From the NCBI RefSeq assembly GCF_003050925.1, contig NZ_QAOV01000005.1, positions 1 to 64,000 on the forward strand: DNA of 64,000 bases, written 5' to 3'. Below the pieces are notes generated by a model. That model was given only the letters and a program-made list of their open reading frames with translations. It had not been told where the DNA came from and searched no databases. Positions 10,609 to 21,147 of this stretch are shown here, in pieces; the first letter of the stretch is position 1; every line of letters begins with the position of its first letter. The position numbers and the translations under genes were made by a program. Source of the stretch: Pseudomonas sp. GV085 (lineage in GTDB: Bacteria > Pseudomonadota > Gammaproteobacteria > Pseudomonadales > Pseudomonadaceae).

Positions 10609-11400
10609 TTACGCCATATTGCGCGCGTAGAAGATTTCGAGCATTTCGTGTTTCACCCGCTCGGTCACCTGGGCGCGTTGCTCAGAGGACAAGTTGCTGG
10701 TGGCGTCGCCGAACAGGTAGTTATCCAGTTCGAAGTTCTTCAGCAGCATCTTGGTGTGGAACAGGTTTTCCTGGTACACGTTCACGTCGGTCATCTGGTA
10801 CGCGTCGTAAGTGTCTTCGGAGAGGTAGTTCTGGATCGAATTGATCTCATGGTCGATGAAGTGCTTTTTGCCTTCAACGTCACGGGTGAAGCCGCGCACA
10901 CGGTAATCCACAGTCACGATGTCCGAATCGAACTGGTGAATCAGGAAGTTGAGCGCTTTAAGCGGTGAAATGACCCCGCAAGTCGATACGTCGATGTCCA
11001 CACGGAAGGTTGCAATACCGCTGACCGGATGGATTTCCGGGTAGGTGTGCACCGTGATGTGGCTCTTGTCGAGGTGAGCAAGAATGATTTCAGGCAGCGG
11101 GCCCGGGGATTCTTCGATCTGACTGTCGGTCGGGGTTACCGGCTCTTCCGAGATCAGGATCGTGACGCTGGCGCCCTGCGGCTCATAGTCCTGACTGGCA
11201 ATGTTCAGGATGTTGGCACCAATGATATCGACAACTTCCGTGAGGATCTGCGTCAGGCGTTTCGCGTTGTACTCTTTATTGATGTACTCGACGTAAGCCT
11301 GTTGGTCTTGCGGGGTTTCCGCGTAGCAGATGTCATAGATGTTGAAGCTCAAGGTCTTTGTCAGGTTATTGAACCCGTGGAGCTTGAGTTTGCTTTTCAC
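10609..11400 (-). CDS. speD: S-adenosylmethionine decarboxylase proenzyme
   Basis: Makes decarboxylated SAM, the aminopropyl donor for spermidine. The 263-aa proenzyme is the long E. coli-type SpeD. Self-cleavage to give the pyruvoyl group is expected at the Lys-Ser bond in [15 protein letters not shown], and the cysteine-containing [13 protein letters not shown] is present. I chose a GTG start at 11400 ([12 protein letters not shown]); the open frame continues 24 codons upstream into sequence unlike SpeD. Convergent with coq7. Confidence 0.94.
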   Translation of the reverse strand: MKSKLKLHGFNNLTKTLSFNIYDICYAETPQDQQAYVEYINKEYNAKRLTQILTEVVDIIGANILNIASQDYEPQGASVTILISEEPVTPTDSQIEESPGPLPEIILAHLDKSHITVHTYPEIHPVSGIATFRVDIDVSTCGVISPLKALNFLIHQFDSDIVTVDYRVRGFTRDVEGKKHFIDHEINSIQNYLSEDTYDAYQMTDVNVYQENLFHTKMLLKNFELDNYLFGDATSNLSSEQRAQVTERVKHEMLEIFYARNMA

Positions 11401-11639
11401 CGTTAAAAACTCTCTATGTGTTTGCGGCCCGGCCGCGTGATCAAGCATGCCCGTCAAATGCGAACAACGCACCTGCGTAGGACGGTTAACACCTCTTCGC
11501 GATGGCGATTTTGGTTGTCTGCTCGGGTGCGAGGCCTGTCGGCTGACGGGCCACTACCCTGAAAAAAGTGGCGCATTATGCAGACGTCAGCTTGTGTTCG
11601 CCAGAGTCTGCACTGCTTTTATGATAGTTGAATGTCGAT

Positions 11640-12062
11640 TCAACCGAGTTCGATGATCTCGTAGTCGTGGGTAATTGCCACGCCTGCCGCGCCGAGCATG
11701 ATCGAGGCCGAGCAATACTTCTCGGCAGACAATTCGATGGCGCGCTTGACCTGGGCTTCTTTCAGCCCACGGCCCTTGACCACGAAGTGCATGTGGATCC
11801 TGGTGAAAACCTTTGGATCTTCGGTCGCACGCTCGGCTTCAAGGAAAGCTTCACAGCTTTCGACCGCCTGGCGGGACTTCTTGAGGATACTGACCACATC
11901 GAAATTGCTGCAACCGCCGACACCCAGCAGCAGCATTTCCATCGGCCGGACACCCAGGTTACGTCCGCCGGCATCGGGCGGACCGTCCATGACCACGACA
12001 TGACCGCTACCGGATTCGCCGAGGAACATGGCTTCGCCAGCCCATTGGATGCGTGCCTTCAT
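11640..12062 (-). CDS. OsmC/Ohr family protein (YhfA-like)
   Basis: Small thiol-dependent peroxidase-fold protein, 140 aa. The two redox cysteines of the family are visible in GVGGCSNFDV and EKYCSASIML. It is closest in type to E. coli YhfA, which also sits beside crp; here it is divergent from the crp homologue vfr, so the neighbourhood is conserved. The ATG at 12062 follows GGAGTC. The physiological substrate is unknown. Confidence 0.85.
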   Translation of the reverse strand: MKARIQWAGEAMFLGESGSGHVVVMDGPPDAGGRNLGVRPMEMLLLGVGGCSNFDVVSILKKSRQAVESCEAFLEAERATEDPKVFTRIHMHFVVKGRGLKEAQVKRAIELSAEKYCSASIMLGAAGVAITHDYEIIELG

Positions 12063-12291
12063 CGCCAAGACTCCACTGTATAAAAAAGGGTCGCCAGCTT
12101 AGCACAGGCCCTGTGATTGACGGCGCCCGGCGTCTTAGGACATATCCCACTGCCTTGTAGGTAAATGCTCGAATATTGCAGGAAGTGTCTGTTAAGCTGA
12201 CGCCAATTCAATGGCGCATTGCCAGCTTTTCCCCAGCGTTCGCTATTCATAAAAAACCAAACACACCGTGCAGTCTTTTCGGGATACAACC

Positions 12292-12936
12292 ATGGTTGCG
12301 ATTGCCCCCAACCCCAAGATCAAGAACCTCGACAAGCTGTTGATGCATTGCCAGCGCCGCCGTTATCAGGCCAAGAGCAGCATCATTTGTGCCGGCGACC
12401 GCTCGGAAACGCTGTTCTTCATCATCAAAGGCTCAGTCACCATCCTGATCGAAGATGACGACGGCCGGGAAATGATCATTTCCTATCTGAACGCCGGAGA
12501 CTTTTTCGGCGAGTTGGGCCTGTTTGAGCAAGCCGGCCTGGAGCAGGAGCGCAGCGCCTGGGTGCGGGCCAAGGTTGAATGCGAAGTCGCGGAAATCAGC
12601 TACGCAAAATTCCGCGAGTTATCTCTGCTGGATCCGGAAATTCTTTACGTCCTCAGCGGACAAATCGCACAGCGCCTGCGCAACACCACGCGCAAGGTCG
12701 GTGACCTGGCATTTTTTGACGTGACCGGCCGCGTTGCCCGCTGCCTGCTGGAGCTGTGCAAACAGCCAGACGCCATGACTCACCCCGATGGCATGCAAAT
12801 CAAGGTGACCCGTCAGGAAATCGGGCGGATAGTCGGTTGTTCCCGGGAGATGGTCGGTCGCGTCCTCAAGGATCTGGAAGAACGCGAACTGGTGAACGTC
12901 AAAGGCAAGACCATGGTGGTTTTCGGTACGCGATAA
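12292..12936 (+). CDS. vfr: cAMP-responsive transcription regulator Vfr
   Basis: CRP-family global regulator; in P. aeruginosa it controls virulence, twitching and quorum sensing. The 214-aa length equals Vfr. The cAMP pocket ([11 protein letters not shown] and ERSAWVRAK) and the C-terminal helix-turn-helix ([20 protein letters not shown]) are intact. ATG at 12292 gives MVAIAPNPK. The gene is divergent from the OsmC gene and its stop is 10 bp from the stop of the next gene, which is convergent. Confidence 0.95.
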   Translation: MVAIAPNPKIKNLDKLLMHCQRRRYQAKSSIICAGDRSETLFFIIKGSVTILIEDDDGREMIISYLNAGDFFGELGLFEQAGLEQERSAWVRAKVECEVAEISYAKFRELSLLDPEILYVLSGQIAQRLRNTTRKVGDLAFFDVTGRVARCLLELCKQPDAMTHPDGMQIKVTRQEIGRIVGCSREMVGRVLKDLEERELVNVKGKTMVVFGTR

Positions 12937-12946
12937 GCTCGAAAAC

Positions 12947-13648
12947 CTAGCCGCTGAACATCTGCGCCAGCATCAGCCGGTAGAGTTCGTCGAGGCGCGC
13001 CAGTGCATCGGGTGCGGCGAACTTCTCATGCAGCGCGATGTGGCTTTCGGCGCGTACTCGTTGTTCCAGACCGCAGGCCTCGTTGAAACGATTGACCGCG
13101 GCGACCATTGACGCTCGCTCGTTATCGATCAGCATGGCTCCGTGCACCAGTCCTACCGGACGCTGCCCACCCTGACTCTGGCGCCAGCGCTGGGCGGTGC
13201 CGACCATCTTGCGACCATCGAGGTTGACGTTGAAGCGACCGTCACAGAAAGCGCCTTCGATTTCACCCAGGGACGAAGTGCCACCCAACTCATCCAGCAA
13301 CCGACAGATTGGATCGCATAGACGCCGGTAGCCGGATTCGATGCGGTTAAGGTCACCTTCGCTGCGCGGCGGTGCATAGACCAGAGCGATGTTGATCGTG
13401 GTGTCGGATTGCGGAACGGGCTCTCCGCCGGTATCGCGCAACAACACTGGCCAGCCTGCCGCTGCCGAGATTTCACATGCGGATTCAAAGCCTGGCAAGC
13501 GATTCAAGCGACGCGGCATCACTAATGCCTGGTCACTCGGTTGCCAGAACAACAGACCGAAGTCCGCGTTGCCGGCACAGACCGAGGCCAACAGATCCTG
13601 TTCGGCTTGCAGGCCGGCTTCGATAGTCAGGGAAACAGGTGAGATCAT
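12947..13648 (-). CDS. Lipoate-protein ligase A family protein
   Basis: Member of the biotin/lipoate A/B ligase superfamily, 233 aa, shorter than full LplA and lacking its C-terminal accessory domain. The likely lipoyl-adenylate lysine is in GRKMVGTAQRW, and LLRDTGGEPVPQ resembles the family loop RRxTGGG with the arginine-rich part altered. It could be an octanoyl or lipoyl transferase; substrate is not certain. I placed the start at 13648, six bases after GGAAG; an ATG four codons earlier is possible. Confidence 0.75.
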   Translation of the reverse strand: MISPVSLTIEAGLQAEQDLLASVCAGNADFGLLFWQPSDQALVMPRRLNRLPGFESACEISAAAGWPVLLRDTGGEPVPQSDTTINIALVYAPPRSEGDLNRIESGYRRLCDPICRLLDELGGTSSLGEIEGAFCDGRFNVNLDGRKMVGTAQRWRQSQGGQRPVGLVHGAMLIDNERASMVAAVNRFNEACGLEQRVRAESHIALHEKFAAPDALARLDELYRLMLAQMFSG

Positions 13649-13692
13649 AAGGTCTTCCATAGGACGGTCAGTCTGTGGTGCATCTTATGCTG

Positions 13693-13786
13693 CCATCGCG
13701 AGCAGGTCGGATCGCCGCACCGTCGCTCCCACATTGGATCTTTGGCATTAGCCAATTCCTTGTGGGAGCGAGCCTGCTCGGATGGG
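13693..13786. repeat. Degenerate REP pair
   Basis: The right unit (TGTGGGAGCGAGCCTGCTCG) is canonical for this genome. The left unit carries an insertion or mutations (GCGAGCAGGTCGGATCGCCG) that break the palindrome. It lies between the lipoate-ligase-like gene and trpC. Confidence 0.7.
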
Positions 13787-13807
13787 GTCGATTCGGTCTG
13801 CAAATAA

Positions 13808-14644
13808 TCAGTCGAGTGTAGAGCCGCTGACAGGCACACCGCGCTCAGGGAAAAACAGACGCTGCAACTCGGTACCCGGGCTTTCGGCGCGCATGAACGC
13901 TTCGCCGACCAGGAACGCGTAGACATCGCTGATTTCCATCAGTTCGACATCGGCGCGGTTGAGAATGCCGCTCTCGGTGATGACCAGACGATCGCGAGGA
14001 ATACGCGGCAACAGGTCGAGGGTGGTTTCCAGGCTGACATCGAAGGTATGCAGGTTGCGGTTGTTCACACCAACCAGCGGAGTGTCGAGGGTTTTCAAGG
14101 CCCGCTCCAGCTCGTCGCCGTCGTGGACTTCCACCAGTACATCGAGGTTGACGCTTTTGGCCACGGCTGCCAGTTCGGCCATTTTCACGTCATCCAGCGC
14201 GGAAACGATCAACAGCACACAATCGGCACCCAGGGCCCGGGCCTCGACGATCTGGTACGGATCGATCATGAAGTCCTTGCGGATCACCGGCAGCTGGCAC
14301 GCCGCGCGGGCCTGCTGCAGGTAGGCGTCAGCGCCCTGGAAATAATCGATATCGGTGAGTACCGACAGACAGGTCGCGCCGCCCTTCTCGTAGCTTCTGG
14401 CGATGTCGGCGGGAACGAAGTTCTCGCGGATCACACCTTTGCTCGGCGAGGCTTTCTTGATTTCGGCAATGACTGCCGGTTGCTTCAGCTTGGCCTGAGC
14501 CAGCAAGGCCTTGGCAAAACCACGGGGTGCATCGGCCGTCTTGGCCAGGCTTTCCAGCTCAGCGAGGCTGACGCGAGCGCTGCGCTCGGCGACTTCCTCG
14601 ACTTTGCGCGCCAGAATCTTTTCCAGAACCGTCGGTACACTCAT
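13808..14644 (-). CDS. trpC: Indole-3-glycerol phosphate synthase
   Basis: Closes the indole ring from CdRP in tryptophan synthesis. The 278-aa TIM-barrel protein shows the substrate-binding motifs [35 protein letters not shown] and TESGI. It is monofunctional, without a fused TrpF. Its ATG overlaps the trpD stop by 4 bp, implying translational coupling in trpGDC. Confidence 0.96.
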   Translation of the reverse strand: MSVPTVLEKILARKVEEVAERSARVSLAELESLAKTADAPRGFAKALLAQAKLKQPAVIAEIKKASPSKGVIRENFVPADIARSYEKGGATCLSVLTDIDYFQGADAYLQQARAACQLPVIRKDFMIDPYQIVEARALGADCVLLIVSALDDVKMAELAAVAKSVNLDVLVEVHDGDELERALKTLDTPLVGVNNRNLHTFDVSLETTLDLLPRIPRDRLVITESGILNRADVELMEISDVYAFLVGEAFMRAESPGTELQRLFFPERGVPVSGSTLD

Positions 14645-15690
14645 CCCTCATTCTCCACTTTGAATACCGCGGTGAACGCACCCAGTTCCTCGAGCTTCTC
14701 TCGAGCTAGACCGGTGTGCAGCGCATCGTGCGCAAGTGCAACGCCCTCTTTCAAACTGCTGGCATGGTCGGCTGCGTACAGCGCGGCACCGGCATTGAGC
14801 ATGATCATCTCGGCCGCTTTCTGACCGTTCTCAGTCTTGCGCTTGCCCAGGGCATCGCGAATCAGCTCCAGGGACGCCGCCGGGCTATCCACCGCCAGGC
14901 CATGCAGGCTCTGGCTCTTCATGCCAAGGTCTTCCGGCTCGACCCAATACTCGGTGATCTGGCCATTCTTCAGCTCAGCGACAAACGTCGGCGCAGCCAG
15001 GCTGAACTCGTCCAGACCATCCTTCGAATGCACCACCAGCACGTGCTTGCTGCCCAAACGCTGCAGCACTTCCGCCAACGGCCGGCACAGGGCCTGGGTG
15101 AATACGCCGACCACCTGATGCTTCACACCGGCCGGATTCGTAAGCGGACCGAGCATGTTGAACAAGGTCCGCAGACCCAGTTCACGGCGCGGGCTGGCGG
15201 CGTATTTCATCGCAGAGTGATGAGTCTGGGCAAACATGAAACCAATACCAACGTTGTCAATGCAACGCGCCACTTGCACTGGGGTCAGGTTCAGGTAGAT
15301 ACCGGCCGCCTCCAGCAGATCAGCACTGCCGCTCTTGCCCGAGACTGCACGGTTGCCATGCTTGGCCACGGTGCAGCCAGCAGCGGAAACCACGAACGCA
15401 GCAGCGGTCGACACGTTGAAGATATTCGCACCGTCACCGCCGGTGCCCACCACATCGACCACACCGTCGAGGGTCTTGAGCTCGACCTTGTCCGCCAGCT
15501 CACGCATCACCGACACCGCGCCGACGATTTCGTCGATGCTTTCGCTCTTCATGCGCATGGCCATCATGAACGCGCCAATCTGCGCGTCCGAGCATTGCCC
15601 GGTCATGATTTCGCGCATGACATCGCGCATTTCATCGGTGCTGAGGTCGAGGTGATCGACGATACGGCCCAGGGCTGTCTTGATGTTCAT
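14641..15690 (-). CDS. trpD: Anthranilate phosphoribosyltransferase
   Basis: Transfers phosphoribose from PRPP to anthranilate. The 349-aa protein has the PRPP-binding glycine-rich loop [16 protein letters not shown] and [19 protein letters not shown], both diagnostic. It lies 9 bp after trpG and overlaps trpC, as expected for the Pseudomonas trpGDC operon. Confidence 0.96.
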   Translation of the reverse strand: MNIKTALGRIVDHLDLSTDEMRDVMREIMTGQCSDAQIGAFMMAMRMKSESIDEIVGAVSVMRELADKVELKTLDGVVDVVGTGGDGANIFNVSTAAAFVVSAAGCTVAKHGNRAVSGKSGSADLLEAAGIYLNLTPVQVARCIDNVGIGFMFAQTHHSAMKYAASPRRELGLRTLFNMLGPLTNPAGVKHQVVGVFTQALCRPLAEVLQRLGSKHVLVVHSKDGLDEFSLAAPTFVAELKNGQITEYWVEPEDLGMKSQSLHGLAVDSPAASLELIRDALGKRKTENGQKAAEMIMLNAGAALYAADHASSLKEGVALAHDALHTGLAREKLEELGAFTAVFKVENEG

Positions 15691-15699
15691 GATAAGTCC

Positions 15700-16293
15700 T
15701 TAGCGCGTGCCGCCGGTTTGTTTGAGGAAGTTGGCGAACAGTTCGTGGCCCTGTTCGGTGAGGATCGACTCAGGGTGAAACTGCACGCCTTCGATGTTCA
15801 GAGTCTTGTGACGCAGGCCCATGATCTCGTCGACCGAGCCGTCTTCGAGCTGGGTCCAGGCGGTCAGCTCCAGACAATCGGGCAGGGTTTCGCGCTTGAC
15901 GATCAATGAATGATAGCGGGTCACCGTCAGCGGACGATTCAAGCCTTCGAATACACCCTTGTCCTCGTGAAATACCGGGCTAGTCTTACCGTGCATCACT
16001 TGGCGGGCGCGCACCACATCACCGCCAAAGGCCTGGCCGATGGATTGGTGACCGAGGCAGACGCCAAGAATCGGCAGTTTGCCGGCGAAATGCTTGATCG
16101 CTTCAATCGAGATGCCGGCTTCGGTCGGGGTGCAAGGACCGGGGGACACAACAATGCGCTCTGGGTTGAGGGCTTCGATTTCAGCGATGGTCAGTTCATC
16201 GTTGCGCACGACTTTGACCAGGGAGCCGAGCTCGCCCAGGTACTGCACAACGTTGTAGGTAAAGGAGTCGTAGTTATCGATCATCAGCAACAT
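15700..16293 (-). CDS. trpG: Anthranilate synthase component II (glutaminase)
   Basis: Class I glutamine amidotransferase that supplies ammonia to TrpE. The 197-aa protein carries the catalytic triad: Cys in [14 protein letters not shown] and His/Glu in [10 protein letters not shown], plus the N-terminal [16 protein letters not shown]. It is unfused and heads trpGDC. A Trp-codon leader frame lies about 165 bp upstream. Confidence 0.96.
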   Translation of the reverse strand: MLLMIDNYDSFTYNVVQYLGELGSLVKVVRNDELTIAEIEALNPERIVVSPGPCTPTEAGISIEAIKHFAGKLPILGVCLGHQSIGQAFGGDVVRARQVMHGKTSPVFHEDKGVFEGLNRPLTVTRYHSLIVKRETLPDCLELTAWTQLEDGSVDEIMGLRHKTLNIEGVQFHPESILTEQGHELFANFLKQTGGTR

Positions 16294-16458
16294 GGCGTAT
16301 AGAACCTCTTGAATTCACTGACTTTAAAGATGGCCTTCGAATGATTTACCCGCAGAGCGCTGCGCTTTGTCAGGTGCCGGAGTAGCGCCAGCAAAGCGGC
16401 ATTTCAAACAGGTAAAGAAGGCAAAGCGATACAGGTCCGGCGAGGCCGGCAAAAGAAT

Positions 16459-16527
16459 TCAGGCGCGCCAACGCCAGCGGGCGTGTGCCTTGATGACTTG
16501 ATCCAGGAGTTTACTGATGATCAACAC
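16459..16527 (-). promoter_or_regulatory. Candidate trp leader peptide upstream of trpGDC
   Basis: A 22-codon frame with GTG start at 16527 ends in ARWRWRA and a TGA at 16459. Two Trp codons sit two codons apart close to the end, as in attenuator leader peptides. The 22 codons align without gaps with the last 22 codons of gph before trpE (13 of 22 residues identical by my count, including the whole ARWRWRA tail). Attenuation of trpE and trpGDC has been reported for P. putida (from memory). Downstream a CCGGC/GCCGG hairpin follows within 25 bases, but I could not identify a convincing terminator with a T run. Confidence 0.6.
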
Positions 16528-16701
16528 GGGGAAGGTCTCGTTCGTACGTCCCGGCACAGTAACTTAGCTGGGCAGAGCGCGCAATATCGCCGGGGGCACT
16601 GCCCGCGAAACTATCAAAGGCTTCGCGACAGATGGCAAAAGGCCGGGAGTTTTTGGTACTGTCGTTTCGTTCACTAAAACAATAAATAAACGGACTTGCT
16701 C

Positions 16702-18612
16702 ATGATCAAACAGTCGTTGTTTGTACCGCTCGCAGGATGCTTGCTCGCGATCGCATGCGCCCAGGCGAACGCCGCACCCAATCCTTATACAAATTTCGTT
16801 GTCTTCGGGGACAGCCTCAACGATGCAGGGACCTTTGCCGACACGGGCGGGCCAGCCGGGGCGACACAGCGCTTCACCAACCGGACGGGGCCGGTGTACC
16901 TGGATGGCAGCGGCGAAGTCCGCTCGCTCAACTCCACACAGATTCTGGGCGGAAAACTGGGGTTTTCAGCGGACCAGACGGCATCCTCTGCTTCAGCCGT
17001 TCGCGCCAACGAAGGCCTGCCTGATGGTAACAACTGGGCTGTAGGCGGCTACCGTACCGACCAGATTCTTGATTCGATTACCAGCATCTCCGCCACCGGC
17101 GAACGCACCCGGGCCGGCTATCTTCCATCCAATAACTTCCGTGCCGACCCGAACGCACTGTATTACCTGTCGGGTGGCGGCAACGACTTCCTGCAAGGAC
17201 GCGTCACCAGCCTGCCACAGGCCAGTGCCGCCGCCGACCGCCTGGCCGACAGCGTGCAGACGCTGCAAACCGCCGGTGCCAAATACGTCATGGTCTGGTT
17301 GCTGCCCGATATCGGCTTTACCCCGGCGTTCAATGGCACCCCGCTGCAAGCGTTCACGTCCCAACTCAGCGCCCAGTTCAATACTGAACTGGTAAGTCGA
17401 CTGCAGAACATCAATGCAGAAATTATCCCGCTCAACATTCCGGTACTGCTCAAAGAGACGTTCGCCAATCCGGTGCAGTTTGGCCTGGCCACCGACCAGA
17501 ATCTCATCGCCACATGCTTCAGCGGCAGCGGCTGCACCGAAAACGCCCGTTACGGCATCAACAGCGCCACACCAGACCCGACCAAGCTGATCTACAACGA
17601 CTCCGTGCATCCCACCGAAGCCGGGCAGCGCCTGATTGCCGATTACGCGTATTCCCTGCTGGCAGCGCCGTGGGAGCTGACATTACTGCCGGAAATGGCC
17701 CAAGGCACCGTGCGCGCGCATCAGGATGAATTGCGCAACCAGTGGCTGGCCGATTGGGAAAACTGGCAAGGTGTCGGCCAATGGCGAGCCATTGTTTCCG
17801 GCGGCGGACAGCATCAGGACTTTGACGGTCAGGACAGCGTGGCAAGCGCCGACGGCAACGGAGCCAACCTGAACATCGGTGGCAGCTATCGCCTTGACGA
17901 TGCATGGCGCGTCGGTTTGGTGGCCGGTTTCTATAACCAGAAACTCGAAGCCGGCAGCAACGATTCCGACTACAAGCTCAACACTTACCTGGGCACGGTA
18001 TTCGCCCAGTACCAGCAAAACCGTGTGTGGGCCGACGCGGCGTTGACGGCCGGGCATCTGGATTACGACAGCCTCAAGCGTAAATTCCAGTTGGGCGCCA
18101 ACGAACGCAGCGAAAAAGGCGATACCAGCGGCTACGTCGAGGCCTTCAGCGCTCGCCTGGGTTACGACATTGCGCAACAAGCCAGCAGCCCCTGGCACCT
18201 GTCGCCGTTTGTCAGCGCCGATTTCGCCAAGGTGCAAGTCGACGGTTACTCGGAGGACGGCAACAACTCCACGGCACTGACCTTCGCCGATCAGGAGCGT
18301 ATTTCCCGGCGTCTTGGCGCTGGCCTGCAGGGCAAATACCAGATCACCCCGCAAACCCAGGTTTTTGGCGAAGCAGCAGTCGAACGTGAGTACAACGATG
18401 ATACCCAGGACGTGAGCATCAACCTCAACAGCCTGCCAAACAACCAGTTCACGCTGGAAGGCTACACCCCGCAAAGTCATTTGCAACGTGTGAATCTGGG
18501 CGTGAGCCACAACCTCACCCAGGACCTGGCATTGCGCGCCAGCTACAACATCCGCAAGGACGACGATTTCACCCAACAGGGCATCAACGTAGGTGTTGCG
18601 CTGGACTTCTGA
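16702..18612 (+). CDS. estA: Autotransporter esterase/lipase EstA
   Basis: Outer-membrane-anchored GDSL esterase; in P. aeruginosa EstA affects rhamnolipid production and motility. The 636-aa protein has a signal peptide ([20 protein letters not shown]), the nucleophile motif FGDSLNDAG, block III GGGNDF, and the Asp/His block [11 protein letters not shown]. Residues from about 350 form the autotransporter beta-barrel, ending in a phenylalanine (GVALDF). I chose the ATG at 16702 over an in-frame TTG at 16696. The gene sits alone between trpE and trpG, on the opposite strand. Confidence 0.93.
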   Translation: MIKQSLFVPLAGCLLAIACAQANAAPNPYTNFVVFGDSLNDAGTFADTGGPAGATQRFTNRTGPVYLDGSGEVRSLNSTQILGGKLGFSADQTASSASAVRANEGLPDGNNWAVGGYRTDQILDSITSISATGERTRAGYLPSNNFRADPNALYYLSGGGNDFLQGRVTSLPQASAAADRLADSVQTLQTAGAKYVMVWLLPDIGFTPAFNGTPLQAFTSQLSAQFNTELVSRLQNINAEIIPLNIPVLLKETFANPVQFGLATDQNLIATCFSGSGCTENARYGINSATPDPTKLIYNDSVHPTEAGQRLIADYAYSLLAAPWELTLLPEMAQGTVRAHQDELRNQWLADWENWQGVGQWRAIVSGGGQHQDFDGQDSVASADGNGANLNIGGSYRLDDAWRVGLVAGFYNQKLEAGSNDSDYKLNTYLGTVFAQYQQNRVWADAALTAGHLDYDSLKRKFQLGANERSEKGDTSGYVEAFSARLGYDIAQQASSPWHLSPFVSADFAKVQVDGYSEDGNNSTALTFADQERISRRLGAGLQGKYQITPQTQVFGEAAVEREYNDDTQDVSINLNSLPNNQFTLEGYTPQSHLQRVNLGVSHNLTQDLALRASYNIRKDDDFTQQGINVGVALDF

Positions 18613-18624
18613 TGTGCAGCCAAT

Positions 18625-18660
18625 AAAAAACGCGGCGCCCTCACAGGCGCCGCGTTTTTT
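18625..18660 (+). terminator. Rho-independent terminator of estA
   Basis: A 15-bp stem AAAAAACGCGGCGCC/GGCGCCGCGTTTTTT with a 6-base loop starts 12 bp after the estA stop and runs into TTTTTTT. It is symmetric enough to act in both directions. Confidence 0.95.
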
Positions 18661-18677
18661 TGGTGTACGCAAATCCC

Positions 18678-18761
18678 CTGTAGGAGCTAGCTTGCTAGCG
18701 AAGGTATGTCAGTCGACACTGTGTTGCTGACACTCCTTCGCTAGCAAGCTAGCTCCTACAG
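18678..18761. repeat. REP pair, variant with GCTAGC arms
   Basis: Perfect 27-bp arms at 18678-18704 and 18735-18761. Compared with the usual GCGAGCTTGCTCGC core, this pair reads GCTAGCTTGCTAGC, so the substitutions are mirrored within and between arms and the palindrome is kept. It lies between the 3' ends of estA and trpE. Confidence 0.85.
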
Positions 18762-18776
18762 TAGGTTTTGCGTGGA

Positions 18777-20258
18777 TCAGGTATTCGGGGTTTGTTCCGC
18801 CAGGGCAACGGCGCGGAACATCGCGCGGCGCTTGTTCAGGGTTTCTTCCCATTCCAGCGCCGGCACCGAGTCGGCGACGATGCCACCACCGGCCTGCACG
18901 TGCAGTTCGCCGTTCTTGATCACCGCCGTGCGGATCGCAATGGCGGTGTCCATGTTGCCGTTCCAGGCAAAGTAACCGACCGCACCGCCGTAGACGCCAC
19001 GCTTGACCGGCTCCAGTTCGTCGATGATTTCCATCGCGCGAATCTTCGGTGCGCCGGACAAGGTGCCCGCCGGCAGAATCGCTCGCAGTGCATCCATGGC
19101 CGTCAACCCGGATTTCAGTTGCCCGGTGACGTTGGACACGATGTGCATCACGTTGGAGTAACGCTCGATGACCATTTTCTCGGTGAGTTTCACCGAGCCG
19201 ATTTCCGATACGCGACCGGTGTCGTTGCGACCGAGGTCGATCAGCATCAAGTGTTCGGCGATTTCCTTGTCGTCGGACAGCAGGTCTTTTTCCAGCGCCA
19301 GGTCAGCCTCTTCGTTGGCGCCCCGCGGACGGGTGCCGGCAATCGGGCGCACGGTGATCAGGTTATCTTCGACCCGCACCAGCACTTCCGGCGAACTGCC
19401 GACGACGTGGAAGTCGCCGAAGTTGAAGAAGTACATGTAAGGCGTAGGGTTGAAGCAGCGCAGCGCGCGATACAGATCGATCGGCGCCGCCTTGAAGTCG
19501 ATCGACATGCGCTGAGACGGCACGACTTGCATGCAGTCACCGGCCAGGATGTATTCCTTGATCGTGTCGACGGCTTTTTCGTAATCGTCCTGGGTGAAGC
19601 TGGAGCGGAACACCGGGTCAGCCGATTGTTGCTTGCTGAAGTCCAGGCCACGGCGTGGGGTGATCGGCTGACGGAGTTTTTCCAGCAGATCTTCCAGGCG
19701 TGCGCGACCTTGTTCGAAGGCGTCTTCCTGCGCCGGGTCGGCCAGGACGATTGCGTGCATCTTGCCGGCCAGGTTATCAAACACCACCACGGCGTCGGAG
19801 ACCATCAGCAGAATGTCAGGCACGCCCAGCGGATCCGGGTTCGGGCACTTGCCCAGACGCTTCTCCACATAACGCACGCAGTCATAACCAAAGTAACCCA
19901 CCAGGCCGCCATTGAAACGCGGCAGGCCGGCAATGGTCGGCACGTTGTAGCGAGCCTTGAAAGCTTCGACGAAGGCCAGCGGGTCTTCCACGTCGTGGCT
20001 TTCGGTCTCGACTCCATCGACGGTCACGCTGACGTGATGATCGTGAACCCGCAGTACGGTGCGGCACGGCAGGCCGATGATCGAGTAACGGCCCCACTTC
20101 TCGCCGCCCTGTACGGACTCCAGCAAGTAGGAATTGGGCTCGTCGGCCAGTTTCAGGTAGATCGACAGCGGCGTGTCGAAGTCGGCCAGGGTTTCACAGG
20201 CAAGCGGGATGCGGTTGTAGCCGGCAGCGGCCAAACGCAGGAATTCTTCGCGGATCAT
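18777..20258 (-). CDS. trpE: Anthranilate synthase component I
   Basis: Converts chorismate and ammonia to anthranilate, the first committed step to tryptophan. The 493-aa protein has the feedback-site motif YLLES near residue 45, and catalytic motifs [37 protein letters not shown] and GGAVGYF. It is separated from trpG by estA, so it is transcribed apart from trpGDC. The start at 20258 is preceded by AGGCACCTC. The tail of gph, rich in Trp codons, ends 70 bases upstream. Confidence 0.96.
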   Translation of the reverse strand: MIREEFLRLAAAGYNRIPLACETLADFDTPLSIYLKLADEPNSYLLESVQGGEKWGRYSIIGLPCRTVLRVHDHHVSVTVDGVETESHDVEDPLAFVEAFKARYNVPTIAGLPRFNGGLVGYFGYDCVRYVEKRLGKCPNPDPLGVPDILLMVSDAVVVFDNLAGKMHAIVLADPAQEDAFEQGRARLEDLLEKLRQPITPRRGLDFSKQQSADPVFRSSFTQDDYEKAVDTIKEYILAGDCMQVVPSQRMSIDFKAAPIDLYRALRCFNPTPYMYFFNFGDFHVVGSSPEVLVRVEDNLITVRPIAGTRPRGANEEADLALEKDLLSDDKEIAEHLMLIDLGRNDTGRVSEIGSVKLTEKMVIERYSNVMHIVSNVTGQLKSGLTAMDALRAILPAGTLSGAPKIRAMEIIDELEPVKRGVYGGAVGYFAWNGNMDTAIAIRTAVIKNGELHVQAGGGIVADSVPALEWEETLNKRRAMFRAVALAEQTPNT

Positions 20259-20301
20259 GAGGTGCCTCGTGGCTTGAGGGTCGAACAGTCAGGTATGCAA
20301 A

Positions 20302-20337
20302 CGCGCCGGATAATCGGCCAGAATCAAGTCAGGCGCG
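20302..20337 (-). promoter_or_regulatory. Possible attenuator stem before trpE
   Basis: In the minus-strand RNA, CGCGCC (20337-20332, overlapping the end of gph) can pair with GGCGCG (20307-20302), which is followed by UUU. An inner GCCG/CGGC hairpin fits in the loop. It is placed like an attenuator after the Trp codons, but the T run is only three bases, so this is tentative. Confidence 0.35.
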
Positions 20338-20397
20338 CCAACGCCAGCGGGCCAGGGCCTTCATGACTTTCATCCAGAGTTTGCGAGTGACCACCAC
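20329..20397 (-). promoter_or_regulatory. Trp-codon tail of gph, putative trpE leader
   Basis: The last 22 codons of gph before its stop begin with GTG at 20397, about nine bases after GGAAA, and end with ARWRWRA (two Trp codons) plus one further Trp. They are homologous to the separate leader frame before trpG. The segment could be read as the gph C-terminus, as an independent leader peptide from the internal GTG, or both. Confidence 0.5.
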
Positions 20398-21147
20398 GAT
20401 GGCGTTTCCAGAAAGGAATTGAGAAGCGTCGGGCAACGTTATCTCAGCGGCCGTAGCGAGGCAACCGGGAATTAGCTTGCGCAGGTCGTCGATCACCAGT
20501 GCCGGCGATTCTTCGGCAATCGGCCGGCCGTGGTTATAGCCGTAGCTCAAGGCCACGCATTTGACCCCCGCCGCTTTCGCCGCCAGCACATCGCTGCGCG
20601 AATCGCCGACGAACAACGACTGCGAAGCCGGAATGTTGGCCATTTTCATCACGAAAAACAGCGCGGCCGGGTCGGGTTTTTTCTGTGGCAGGGTGTCGCC
20701 GCCAATAATCCAGCGGAAGTAACGACCAATTTTCATCTGGTCCAGCAGCGGTGCGACGAAGCGCTCTGGCTTGTTAGTGATCAGCGCCATCTCGACGCCC
20801 TGCTTTTTCAGCCATTTGAGCGTGTCGCGCACACCGGGGTAAACCACGGTCAACTCATGGCCCTCGCCATAAGCCTGCATGAAATACTCCAGCGCCCGTT
20901 CGGCCTCATGGTCATCGACCGCCGAATGATCGATAGCACCAGCCAGCGCACGACGCACCAGCACTGGCGCGCCGTTTCCGACCCATTCGCGTACCGCGTC
21001 CAGACCGGCGGGCTTACGACCGAGTTTGAGCAGCATCTTGTCCACAGCCACTGCCAGATCCGGGACCGAGTCGATCAACGTACCGTCCAGATCGAACATC
21101 ACCAGCCGCGGCAGTTTCCCCGGGAACAGCTGCTCAAAGCCACTCAT
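20329..21147 (-). CDS. gph: Phosphoglycolate phosphatase
   Basis: HAD-family phosphatase that removes 2-phosphoglycolate. The 272-aa protein has motif [12 protein letters not shown], motif II ALITNKP, and motif [18 protein letters not shown]. The last 25 or so residues (after [10 protein letters not shown]) extend beyond the HAD fold and include the ARWRWRA segment shared with the trpG leader. The ATG overlaps the rpe stop by 4 bp, so rpe and gph are probably co-translated and trpE may receive read-through. Confidence 0.93.
   Translation of the reverse strand: MSGFEQLFPGKLPRLVMFDLDGTLIDSVPDLAVAVDKMLLKLGRKPAGLDAVREWVGNGAPVLVRRALAGAIDHSAVDDHEAERALEYFMQAYGEGHELTVVYPGVRDTLKWLKKQGVEMALITNKPERFVAPLLDQMKIGRYFRWIIGGDTLPQKKPDPAALFFVMKMANIPASQSLFVGDSRSDVLAAKAAGVKCVALSYGYNHGRPIAEESPALVIDDLRKLIPGCLATAAEITLPDASQFLSGNAIVVVTRKLWMKVMKALARWRWRA

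Noticed and set aside
12947..13648. Full-length lipoate-protein ligase LplA or BirA
   Set aside because: The protein is too short for LplA, lacks the C-terminal domain and has no DNA-binding or BirA biotin motifs, so only a family-level call is given.
16483..16677. 64-codon plus-strand frame before estA
   Set aside because: It overlaps the minus-strand Trp leader, has no ribosome binding site, and its residues look random.
18768..20366. 532-codon frame opposite trpE
   Set aside because: Antisense shadow caused by GC-rich codon use; trpE motifs are clear on the minus strand.
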